Source of the DNA: Frigididesulfovibrio sp031551885
Lineage (GTDB): Bacteria; Desulfobacterota; Desulfovibrionia; Desulfovibrionales; Desulfovibrionaceae
Length of the DNA stretch: 37,547 nt
Direction of reading: 5' to 3'
NCBI GenBank assembly: GCA_031551885.1
Contig: JAVBMX010000091.1
Span: forward strand, 1-37,547
Shown here one piece after another: positions 7,833 to 14,455 of this stretch (positions are counted from its first letter, which is position 1; each line of letters begins with the position of its first letter). The notes under the pieces are model-generated. The model saw only the letters and a program-made list of their open reading frames with translations, was not told the DNA's origin and did not search any database. A program made the translations under genes and the position numbers.

Positions 7833-8339
7833 ATGGGTTCTTTAGCCGAACGCATAAAAAAGGTACGTGGGGAAATTAGCCGCGAGGAATTTGCCCAATT
7901 AATCGGCGTGCATGTGAATACAGTTGGGCGCTATGAACGTGGTGAAAGTGAGCCTGACATTTCTATTGCTTCAAAGATATGTAGAGAATTTGATGTAAAT
8001 CCACATTGGCTTATGCTTGGAGAAGGGCCGTATGGGCTATCGCACAATGACGAAGGAGTACCTTCTTTTTATGAAAAAGAAGGGCTTGGGTATAGAGCGT
8101 ATACACCACTTGATAAGGATATATATTTTATTGAATCAATCGTCGGTTTTACATTAAAACAAAAACATATTGATGTTACTGATAAACAAATTTCAGCTAT
8201 TGCAAATCTTTACTATGAAGAAATGAAGAGTAGGATAACTGCGATTGCACTCCAAGTTAAGGATATAGGAGTGCGAATCAGGAGTTATGATAAGGATGGA
8301 AACCTTGTCGATGACAATGCAAAGCCGAAGTCCGGTTGA
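7833..8339 (+). CDS. Phage repressor, XRE/Cro-like HTH
   Basis: This 168-aa protein has an N-terminal Cro/CI-type helix-turn-helix (about residues 5-60; REEFAQLIGVHVNTVGRYER) and the end of the DNA-binding domain at NPHWLMLGEGP. The rest has no evident peptidase motif, so it does not look like a LexA-type self-cleaving repressor. I chose ATG 7833, with AGGTGG 5 nt upstream; a GTG at 7824 in frame would overlap this site. It is divergent from the transposition operon, the position of the Mu c repressor, and probably represses it through the palindromes at 7667-7821. Its codon use is more AT-rich than the neighbouring genes. Confidence 0.8.
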   Translation: MGSLAERIKKVRGEISREEFAQLIGVHVNTVGRYERGESEPDISIASKICREFDVNPHWLMLGEGPYGLSHNDEGVPSFYEKEGLGYRAYTPLDKDIYFIESIVGFTLKQKHIDVTDKQISAIANLYYEEMKSRITAIALQVKDIGVRIRSYDKDGNLVDDNAKPKSG

Positions 8340-8484
8340 CGGTTTGAGGTTGCAGGTTTACGGGGAGCGAACTCGCAACTTTTTTTGTACCGGGCAGCCT
8401 GTTCCGGCGTCGAATCCCAAGGGAAAATACAATATTGAACGGGTGTTATGTGGTACGTGCGCGACAATCTGAAAATCGGCCCGC

Positions 8485-8544
8485 TTCACAAACGATATGG
8501 CACAAAACGCGGGAAGTTGACGGTTTTCATAAACTCATTACCCA
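8485..8544 (-). repeat. Right-end candidate transposase-binding sites
   Basis: The inner site TTCACAAACGATATGGCA (8485-8502) is the reverse complement of a left-end-like 18-mer (TGCCATATCGTTTGTGAA). An outer, weaker site TTCATAAACTCATTACCC lies at 8526-8543. Read from outside in, both right-edge motifs have the same polarity as the left-edge copies, as expected for element ends. The outer one is degenerate, so the end is tentative. Confidence 0.45.
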
Positions 8545-8924
8545 GCCTGTTTTTTGCCGTCGAGCGCGAAGGCCGAAAACGCGAAAGTCCATGTGGGGGC
8601 CGCATTAGTAGCGCATTCGTCCTACATTCGTCCTACTCGATCCACGGTTGACGCTAATTCCCAAACCTTATGCCCCCCTATACCCCTCCGCAAAAAACTT
8701 TCTTTCATCATCCCTTCAGATACCGATAATACCCACCGCCCACAACCGTCCCGCTTTCTCTCCCGCCTTTCCCGCAAGACTCCCCTTTCGCGCCCCGCAC
8801 CAAAAAGCCCCCATGAAAAGTAAGTCGCCCTCAAGTCGACACCTCTTTCCTTGTCATATGTTTTCCTATATCATTCGGGACAAATCCCCTCTCCGCAGCG
8901 TTTCCCTTGATGCCCGGCAATGAG
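8545..8924. other. Intergenic stretch without a recognised gene
   Basis: I see no convincing coding region. The short frames here are Ser/Pro/Arg-rich and lack ribosome-binding sites. The stretch contains a tandem 11-bp duplication, ATTCGTCCTAC twice in a row at 8615-8636. That could be a remnant of an earlier insertion, or merely a slippage event. The sequence ends at a family C palindrome. Confidence 0.5.
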
Positions 8925-8998
8925 AGTTTTTTGAAGAGGGAGGGGGCGCGGGGGAAGGGAGGGACTTTTTTGCAAAAAAGTCCCTCCCTTCCCCCGCA
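8925..8998. repeat. Family C palindromic repeat, copy 1
   Basis: The core at 8948-8997 is a perfect 50-bp palindrome. Each arm is 24 nt and begins GCGGGGGAAGGGAGGGAC, ending in six T that pair with six A. A GA-rich lead (TTTTTTGAAGAGGGAGG) precedes it. A near-identical copy lies at 10035-10109. As RNA it would form a very stable stem, so it may act as a bidirectional terminator or be a dispersed extragenic palindrome. Confidence 0.75.
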
Positions 8999-9027
8999 TC
9001 ACCACCTCACCCTTCAGGAGGCTCGCC

Positions 9028-9966
9028 ATGACCGCCAAAACCGTTCACGCCGTGACCGGAGCCTTTGGTTTCTCCGGCAAGTACGTAGCCCGCCGACTTC
9101 TGGACGCCGGGCATAAAGTCGTGACCTACACCAACTCGCCCAACCGGCCGAACCCTTTCGGCGGAGCCGTCGAGGCCCGCCCCTTCCGCTTTGACGACGT
9201 GGACGCCCTGGCCGAGAGCATGGCCGACGTGGAGGTCTTCTACAACACCTACTGGGTGCGGTTTAACGCCCAGGGGTTCAGCCACGAGGGCGCGGTGGAA
9301 CACACCCTGGCCTTGTTCGAGGCCGCGAAAAAAGCCGGGGTGCGCCGTTTTGTGCACATCAGCATCACCAACCCCGATGAGAGCTCTCCCCTGGAATACT
9401 TCCGAGGCAAAGCGTTTTTGGAGCGGAAGCTGCGGGAAAGCGGTATGTCCCACGCGATTCTGCGCCCGGCGGTGCTCTTCGGCAAAGAGGACATCCTGAT
9501 CAACAACATCGCCTGGACCCTGCGGCACTTCCCGATTTACGCCATGTTCGGCGACGGCTCGTACCACATCCAGCCGACGTTTGTGGAAGACCTCGCCCGC
9601 CTGATGGTCGAACAAGGGCAAGAGCGCGAAAACACCCTGATCGAGGCGGTGGGCGAGGAAGACTACACCTACCTGGATCTGGTCAAAATGCTGCGCCGGG
9701 AGCTCGACCTGCGACGACCGATCATGGGTGTTCCGCCGACGCTGGGTTACTGGGCGAGCGTGCTTGTGGGCAAGATCATGGGCGATATCTTTGTAACCAA
9801 AGAGGAAATCGAAGGCTTGATGGGAGATCTGCTGCATGTGCCCGGCGCGGGCATAGCCGGAACAAAACTTTCCGACTGGGTGCGGCAAAACAAAGACACC
9901 CTGGGCAAACGCTACGCCGGGGAACTGCCGCGCCGCACGGATCGGACCAGGGATTACAACGCGTAG
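9028..9966 (+). CDS. NmrA/epimerase-like NAD(P)-binding protein
   Basis: This 312-aa protein is an atypical short-chain dehydrogenase with an N-terminal Rossmann fold. The dinucleotide motif GAFGFSG is at residues 11-17. The chain then follows the NmrA/NDUFA9-like pattern (VRRFVHISITNPDESSPLEY, then GMSHAILRPAVLFG). No clear YxxxK catalytic pair is in the usual place, so it may be a redox sensor or a chaperone-like NAD(P)-binding protein rather than an epimerase. AGGAGG at 9016-9021 gives a good start. It is a single gene between two family C palindromes (8925 and 10035). The substrate is unknown. Confidence 0.8.
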   Translation: MTAKTVHAVTGAFGFSGKYVARRLLDAGHKVVTYTNSPNRPNPFGGAVEARPFRFDDVDALAESMADVEVFYNTYWVRFNAQGFSHEGAVEHTLALFEAAKKAGVRRFVHISITNPDESSPLEYFRGKAFLERKLRESGMSHAILRPAVLFGKEDILINNIAWTLRHFPIYAMFGDGSYHIQPTFVEDLARLMVEQGQERENTLIEAVGEEDYTYLDLVKMLRRELDLRRPIMGVPPTLGYWASVLVGKIMGDIFVTKEEIEGLMGDLLHVPGAGIAGTKLSDWVRQNKDTLGKRYAGELPRRTDRTRDYNA

Positions 9967-10034
9967 CGGCCCGACTTTCCGGAATTAAAAAGAAGTGCCG
10001 GTCAAACGCGACAGCCAACGCATCCCATAATCAA

Positions 10035-10109
10035 AGTTTTTTGAGGAGGGATGGGGGTGCGGGGGAAGGGAGGGACTTTTTTGTAAAAAAGTCCCTCCCT
10101 TCCCCCGCA
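10035..10109. repeat. Family C palindromic repeat, copy 2
   Basis: The arms at 10059-10082 and 10085-10108 are identical in sequence to copy 1, with GT instead of GC in the centre, and the same GA-rich lead. It lies between the 3' ends of two convergent genes (9966 and 10142), the position expected of a shared terminator. Copies 1 and 2 are direct repeats about 1.1 kb apart that bracket one gene. Confidence 0.75.
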
Positions 10110-10141
10110 TGCGCTCTTCCCTCTTCTCGCTTCTCTCTCTT

Positions 10142-11857
10142 CTACAACCCCAAACCGTCGCGCAGGTTGTCGGGCAGGATGTCCTTGAGCACGGCGGTGT
10201 TGTTCAGCGAAGCGCGGTCGCCTTTACGCATCTTCTTCACGTGCTGCTTATAAATGTCGGCGGCCTTACGCATGTTCTGCGAAAGCAGATCGTCGCCTTT
10301 CAGCTCGGCCGTAAGCAGGATCAACTTGTCGTCAAAAAGCTTTTCCGGATATTCCAGGCTCTCTTCAACTTTGGTGCGGTAGAAGCCGACGGCGGCCTCC
10401 AGAGAACGGCGCATGCCGGCGGCATTGGCTTTCAGGTCGGCGATGGTTTTGTCCACGGCCTTCAAGGCTTCGGGCCCCAGTTTTTCCGCCGAGGCGCGCT
10501 CTTTTTCCGCGTTGGCAATGAGGTTGATGAAAATCTTGTGACGGACTGCGTAGTTGCGCACGGTCTCGACCATGAACAGGGAACTGCGCACAAGGTTCTC
10601 GGCAGCCTCGGCCTGCCGGCGCTCCAAGGCGATGTTGTTGTCTTTAATCAGGGCGCGCAGGCGCTCCAGGTTTTCGCGCTCCGTCGGGCCGGCTTTGGCC
10701 GCCAGACGATCGATCTCTTCCAGGGGATTTTTGGTTTTGTCCAAAAGCATACCGCTGCCCTGGCCCGCGCTTTGCCATTCTTTGGCCAACTCCGTCGGGC
10801 GATCGCCGCCGGGGGTGTTGATGCCGGAAAGCACCAGCCGGAAACCGAGATCTTTCGAGGTGAGCGCGCCCTTGTCGTTGAAGAAGGCGGCTTCTTCACG
10901 CCGTCCGGGAAGGATCTCCGAAGACCCGGAGAGGTAGCTGCCGCCCTTGCGCAAAAAGCCGCCCACCGAGCCGTGCAGCCGGCCGCCCAAAGAAAAATGG
11001 AACGTGTCGAGCATCATTTCCGCCACGTTGCCGGCCGTGTCGTGCAGCCCGGCCGGGTTGGGCAGGCGCGAGCCCACGGGCAGAGGCGTTTCCTGCACCC
11101 TATTTTCCTCACGGAACACCGCATACGAGGCTTTGTTCTCGCCGTCGGGCATGGGGAAGAAGTCGCTCTCACGCAGAGAGGCGCGCGGCACGGCCTGAGC
11201 GCCTCTGGCCGCGTATTCCCACTCCGGTTCGGTGGGCAGGCGTAAAAAGCCTACGTTTTTGCCGTCTCCGGCGAAACGCGGCAGGGCGTCCGGTTTGTTG
11301 GCCAACAGCCATTCGGTGTACTTCTGTGAGAACTCCAGGGCGTCAAACCAGGACAGGTTCGTCTTGGGCATGGCGTCATCGGCGGCGAGTGCGCCGTCCG
11401 AGGGGCAGTAACCTTCCATTACGGCCTTCCACTGGAAATTCGTGACCTCGTATTTGCCCATGAGGTAGAAGTAGTAGTGCCCGGTCGGGGGCTTGGGCAG
11501 GCTTTTGCGCATAGTTTCGGGGAAGTCGGCCGGCGCGAAGGGCCCGCTCACGGCCACGCCCCAACGGCGCTCGTAGTAGTCGGCGCCGCTGCGGTCGCAA
11601 TCGTCGCAGCCGAACATGGTCTGCATATCGCCCAAAAACCCGTCGGCCTGCACGCCGATGGCCCGGAAGGCCATGGTTCCTCCGCACGGCATGGGCAGGA
11701 GCAAGTCGTCGGGCAGAGGCTTGGGGTTGGTGGCTTCTTCAAGCGTCGCGCCGGTGCCTTTGGTTTTCAGGGCCGCTTCGGCCGGAAGCGCCGACAATCC
11801 AAGACAAAAACACACAAGCAGTGTCGACAAAACCACTCCGGCCGCGCCGAAACTCAT
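10142..11857 (-). CDS. SUMF1/FGE-domain periplasmic protein, TagR-like
   Basis: This 571-aa secreted protein has a signal peptide (about 1-28, ending ALPAEA), a formylglycine-generating-enzyme/SUMF1-type domain (about 50-330) and an extended helical, probably coiled-coil C-terminus (about 350-571). Typical SUMF1 signatures are GKYEVTNFQWKAVM, RLPTEPEWEYAARGA and RKGGSYLSGSSE. I see no clear catalytic cysteine pair, so it may be a non-catalytic binding protein. Start ATG 11857 excludes an intergenic repeat at 11891-11930. It is downstream of an FtsX-like permease and an ABC ATPase, the order seen in the TagT-TagS-TagR module that senses envelope signals for type VI secretion. No T6SS gene is visible, so that link is inference. 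Confidence 0.75.
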   Translation of the reverse strand: MSFGAAGVVLSTLLVCFCLGLSALPAEAALKTKGTGATLEEATNPKPLPDDLLLPMPCGGTMAFRAIGVQADGFLGDMQTMFGCDDCDRSGADYYERRWGVAVSGPFAPADFPETMRKSLPKPPTGHYYFYLMGKYEVTNFQWKAVMEGYCPSDGALAADDAMPKTNLSWFDALEFSQKYTEWLLANKPDALPRFAGDGKNVGFLRLPTEPEWEYAARGAQAVPRASLRESDFFPMPDGENKASYAVFREENRVQETPLPVGSRLPNPAGLHDTAGNVAEMMLDTFHFSLGGRLHGSVGGFLRKGGSYLSGSSEILPGRREEAAFFNDKGALTSKDLGFRLVLSGINTPGGDRPTELAKEWQSAGQGSGMLLDKTKNPLEEIDRLAAKAGPTERENLERLRALIKDNNIALERRQAEAAENLVRSSLFMVETVRNYAVRHKIFINLIANAEKERASAEKLGPEALKAVDKTIADLKANAAGMRRSLEAAVGFYRTKVEESLEYPEKLFDDKLILLTAELKGDDLLSQNMRKAADIYKQHVKKMRKGDRASLNNTAVLKDILPDNLRDGLGL

Positions 11858-11890
11858 GCGATTCCGCCGGGTGGCGTTCCCCAACCGGGG

Positions 11891-11930
11891 GGTGCAGGGG
11901 GATTCAATCCCCCTGCCCGCCGGAGGCCGC
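11891..11930. repeat. Family B repeat, copy 1
   Basis: The sequence holds GCAGGGGGAT-TCA-ATCCCCCTGC (11894-11916) followed by CCGCCGGAGGC. A second copy is at 14398-14440. It falls between the permease stop and the SUMF1 protein start, so it would be transcribed in the leader between them. Confidence 0.65.
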
Positions 11931-11948
11931 ACAAAAATTCTCCCCAAA

Positions 11949-13190
11949 TTATACATCTCGTATGACCTCCGAAGGTTCAATCTTGGCGCAGGTGCCGGCA
12001 GCGGCCAGGGACGCCAGAACGGAGAAACAGGCCGTCAGCCCGAAGGCCGCGGCGAAGTGCTCGGGCAACAAAACGCAGACCGCGCCGCCGGCGGCGAAAC
12101 GCGTGGCGAACAAAGCATCAATGCCGTAAGCCGTGGCCGCGTAAAACCCTGCGGCCAGAGCCGTGCCCAACACGCCCACAAGCAGGGATTGGACAACCGG
12201 GAACAGCATCAGGTTCCGCCGGGAAAACCCACGCAAACGCAGCAGGCCGAAGGAGCGGCTCTTGCGCCGCACCGAGGCCAGGGCGTTGCCCGAAGCGGCC
12301 CCGAGAAACCCGAAAAAGGCCGCCCCGGCAATCAGCGCGAAAACCAGGGTAAAAGCTCGGTTGAGGCTGTGAACCTGCTCGATTTCCTCGGCTTTGGTCA
12401 TGGACTCCACGCCTTTGGACAACAAAAACTGGCGCAGAGGCTCCACCGACTCCAGATCCTTGGCATACAGCCGGAAAGTCGGATAGGGGCGATCCCGGAA
12501 TCCGGGTCTGTCTGCCGGGTCGTTGCCGGGAAGATCCAGAGCGGAAACCGCGAACCCGTCCCGATATTCCTCGAGCATGGAAAGCAGCGGCAGCGAAAGA
12601 TAGGCCGCGTCTTTGGATTGGAACTCCAAAGGCAGCACTCCGACGATGGTGAGCTTGAGCAGACCGCTCTCGTCTTTGCCTTCGCGCCTGCGGTCGACCA
12701 CGCCTTCCAGGGCGTCGCCGGGCTTGAGGTTCAACTTTTGCGCGGCCGAAGCGGAGAGCACCAGCCCGGCCAAATCGTCGGCCGCCGGAGTCGGCGTTCC
12801 CGACCGCGCGAGCAAGGGGTCGCCGGGCGCGGTGGCGATAAGGCTCACGTCCACGGACCTGCCCGCACCTTCGGACGTCCCCTGGATCGGGCGCAGACGG
12901 ATGACCGCCGCGATGCTCCGGGTCTGGGGCAGGACAAAAGCGGATTCGGGCCGGGCGGCGAGCTCGGCGAACCATTCCGGGGCATAGGCCCGGCTGCCTT
13001 GGGGAATAAGCTCCACCGTGCGGGGGTCGGAGCGCAGGCGTTCCTGCAGCGTGTTCACAATGCCGTGGCGCACACCGAACAGCACCAGCAGCGGCGTGAG
13101 CATGGCCGCGAGGCTCAAAACCGCGCAGGCCGTGAGCAGACTCTCGTGACGGGCGTCGGCCAAAGCTAGGGAAACCATCCGACGCAGCAT
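11949..13190 (-). CDS. FtsX/MacB-type ABC permease, TagS-like
   Basis: This 413-aa integral membrane protein has one N-terminal transmembrane segment (about 18-41), a large periplasmic domain (about 45-275) and a C-terminal FtsX-type membrane bundle of three helices (about 283-305, 335-360, 375-398). The ATG at 13190 directly follows the stop of the ATPase gene (TAGATG), with GAGGAG upstream, so the two are coupled. Permeases of this class do not move bulk substrate but transmit force or signal across the membrane. The partner ATPase and the SUMF1 protein support a TagS-type role in envelope signalling. Confidence 0.78.
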   Translation of the reverse strand: MLRRMVSLALADARHESLLTACAVLSLAAMLTPLLVLFGVRHGIVNTLQERLRSDPRTVELIPQGSRAYAPEWFAELAARPESAFVLPQTRSIAAVIRLRPIQGTSEGAGRSVDVSLIATAPGDPLLARSGTPTPAADDLAGLVLSASAAQKLNLKPGDALEGVVDRRREGKDESGLLKLTIVGVLPLEFQSKDAAYLSLPLLSMLEEYRDGFAVSALDLPGNDPADRPGFRDRPYPTFRLYAKDLESVEPLRQFLLSKGVESMTKAEEIEQVHSLNRAFTLVFALIAGAAFFGFLGAASGNALASVRRKSRSFGLLRLRGFSRRNLMLFPVVQSLLVGVLGTALAAGFYAATAYGIDALFATRFAAGGAVCVLLPEHFAAAFGLTACFSVLASLAAAGTCAKIEPSEVIRDV

Positions 13191-13898
13191 CTACTTCTCC
13201 TCCTCGACCACGGCCCGGCTCACGGAGCCTTCCGTTCCGGCCGGAACAACGGCGTAAGACCGGAACCCCGCCGGGACGCGATCCGGGGCATGCGTCACCA
13301 GAATCAGCCCGGCTCCGGCATCTTCCACGGTTTTGATCAGCAACTTCAAAACAATGTCGGCATTGTGCGGATCAAGGGCCGCCGTGGGTTCATCGGCCAG
13401 CACCAATTCGGGGTCACCGGCCAAAGCGGCGACAATGGCCGCCCGCTGTCGCTCACCTACCGATAACGTTGCCGGAAGCTTTCCGAGAAGCTTCCCAATA
13501 CCCAACGATTCCGCTTTTTCTTCCGCGTAGCCCTGTGTGGGCAGGCCGGCCAGACGTCGGGCCAAAAGGATGTTTTCCCGCACAGAAAGAAACGGCAGCA
13601 GCCCGCCGGTCTGGAGCACGTACCCGATGCGCAGGCGCAGGCGGGCGGCGCGGGGTTCGTCGTCGTACGCGGTAAGAGCGTTCTCTCCCATGAATGAGAA
13701 CGACTCGGCCGCGTCCGGGCGGAGGATCATGGCGATCATATCGAGCAGGGTACTTTTGCCGCAGCCGCTCGGGCCTTTGAGCAACAGGCGCTCGCCCGGC
13801 GCAAGCTCCAGGGCGGGCGTCTCAAGGCGGTATACCGCATCCCGGCCCTGCCGGCGATCTTTGCGCAGCCCGCGCAGGGAAAGTAAGGATTCAGGCAT
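13191..13898 (-). CDS. ABC ATPase of the LolD/TagT type
   Basis: The 235-aa ATPase has Walker A GPSGCGKST (42-50), Q-loop near YVLQTGG (about 92-98), signature LSVGE (144-148) and Walker B LVLADEP (164-170). These are all canonical, so it should be active. I chose ATG 13898 (MPES) with GAGGA at a proper distance; an in-frame ATG at 13910 overlaps that site. It is the first gene of a three-gene operon with the FtsX-like permease and the SUMF1 protein. The most likely role is powering that permease (TagT-like); a lipoprotein-release ATPase is the alternative. Confidence 0.85.
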   Translation of the reverse strand: MPESLLSLRGLRKDRRQGRDAVYRLETPALELAPGERLLLKGPSGCGKSTLLDMIAMILRPDAAESFSFMGENALTAYDDEPRAARLRLRIGYVLQTGGLLPFLSVRENILLARRLAGLPTQGYAEEKAESLGIGKLLGKLPATLSVGERQRAAIVAALAGDPELVLADEPTAALDPHNADIVLKLLIKTVEDAGAGLILVTHAPDRVPAGFRSYAVVPAGTEGSVSRAVVEEEK

Positions 13899-13916
13899 GG
13901 ATTTCCTCATGAATAT

Positions 13917-14045
13917 GCCGGGGCTCTGCCCCGGACCCCGTCGGGGGAAATGAGCCGGGGCTGCCAAGGTCAACCGGCCCTTGTCGCTTCCGCGATGTGA
14001 AAAAGTTGATTCACCGCAACGCGGGCGGCGCCCCGAGCCCCCTCA
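13917..14045. repeat. Family A dispersed repeat, copy 1
   Basis: About 120 bp matching 22285-22412 block by block: ACCCCG(T/C)CGGGGGAA, GGGCTGCC(A/G)AGGTC, CCCTT, GCGGGCGGC and CCCCCTC. It lies upstream of the ABC ATPase gene and carries no plausible gene. It may be a degenerate mobile or extragenic repeat. Confidence 0.65.
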
Positions 14046-14164
14046 AGTAAAAATTGATGCGCACGACAACATTGAATGGGATGCCGGCACAGGCGTATCG
14101 CCGGAAGAATTCTTTATGGCCCTGGCGGCGCTGTTCGTCGGACCAAATCTTCCGCCTTTCCACC

Positions 14165-14280
14165 GCATTCCTGTGGAATGCTCCCAAGTGTCCCAAGAAC
14201 AACAGTCCCGTTTCCGGGACATTCATAAAATATCAGCAGGTTTTATTTCCGGGACATTTTTAAGCATTCCAAAGGAATGC
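14165..14280. repeat. Paired hairpins with duplicated GCATTCC motifs
   Basis: GCATTCCTGTGGAATGC (14165-14181) and GCATTCCAAAGGAATGC (14264-14280) are two copies of the same hairpin. Between them GTCCCG-TTTC-CGGGAC (14205-14220) forms a third hairpin, and TTTCCGGGACATT is repeated directly. The arrangement is a structured repeat cluster in the gap between the ABC operon and the repair helicase. No gene is visible here. Confidence 0.6.
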
Positions 14281-14397
14281 GGCTGCAAGGGATACGTCGC
14301 GCTCCCCCCTCGCGCCGTTAAGACCCCGAAAAATCTTTTCCCGCGACAGCCTGCCTGACAGACAGAGCCCTTTTGCCACAAGCGCCACTCCATAATG

Positions 14398-14440
14398 GGG
14401 GGTGCAGGAGGATTCAATCCCCTTGCCCGCCGGAGGCACA
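14398..14440. repeat. Family B repeat, copy 2
   Basis: Same organisation as 11891-11930 with small substitutions: GCAGGAGGAT-TCA-ATCCCCTTGC, then CCGCCGGAGGC. It is 15 nt beyond the stop of the helicase gene and could help end its transcription. Confidence 0.6.
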
Positions 14441-14455
14441 TACACAAAATTTCCC

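Larger units (their letters stand above)
314..8544 (-). mobile_element. Mu-like transposable element or compact prophage
   Basis: The element is defined by a MuA-type transposase, a MuB-type ATPase, a divergent repressor at the right edge and related 18-bp motifs in inverted orientation at 314-354 and 8485-8544. The minus-strand gene order is early proteins, A, B, zinc ribbon, capsid, protease/scaffold, excisionase-like HTH, 99-aa protein. Genes are tightly packed, often overlapping or less than 30 nt apart. No terminase, portal, tail or lysis gene lies between the motifs. Outermost TG/CA dinucleotides could be at 314 and 8544, but the adjacent 5-mers (TAAGT and GCCTG) are not a target duplication, so exact ends are unproven. 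A deletion derivative or an element continuing past the bad left edge are alternatives. Confidence 0.65.

Noticed and set aside
8401..8440. tRNA-like T-arm (GTCGAATCCC)
   Set aside because: No matching acceptor, D or anticodon stems around it.
309..8549. 5-bp target duplication around the Mu-like element
   Set aside because: TAAGT and GCCTG do not match; ends or left flank are uncertain, so no duplication is claimed.
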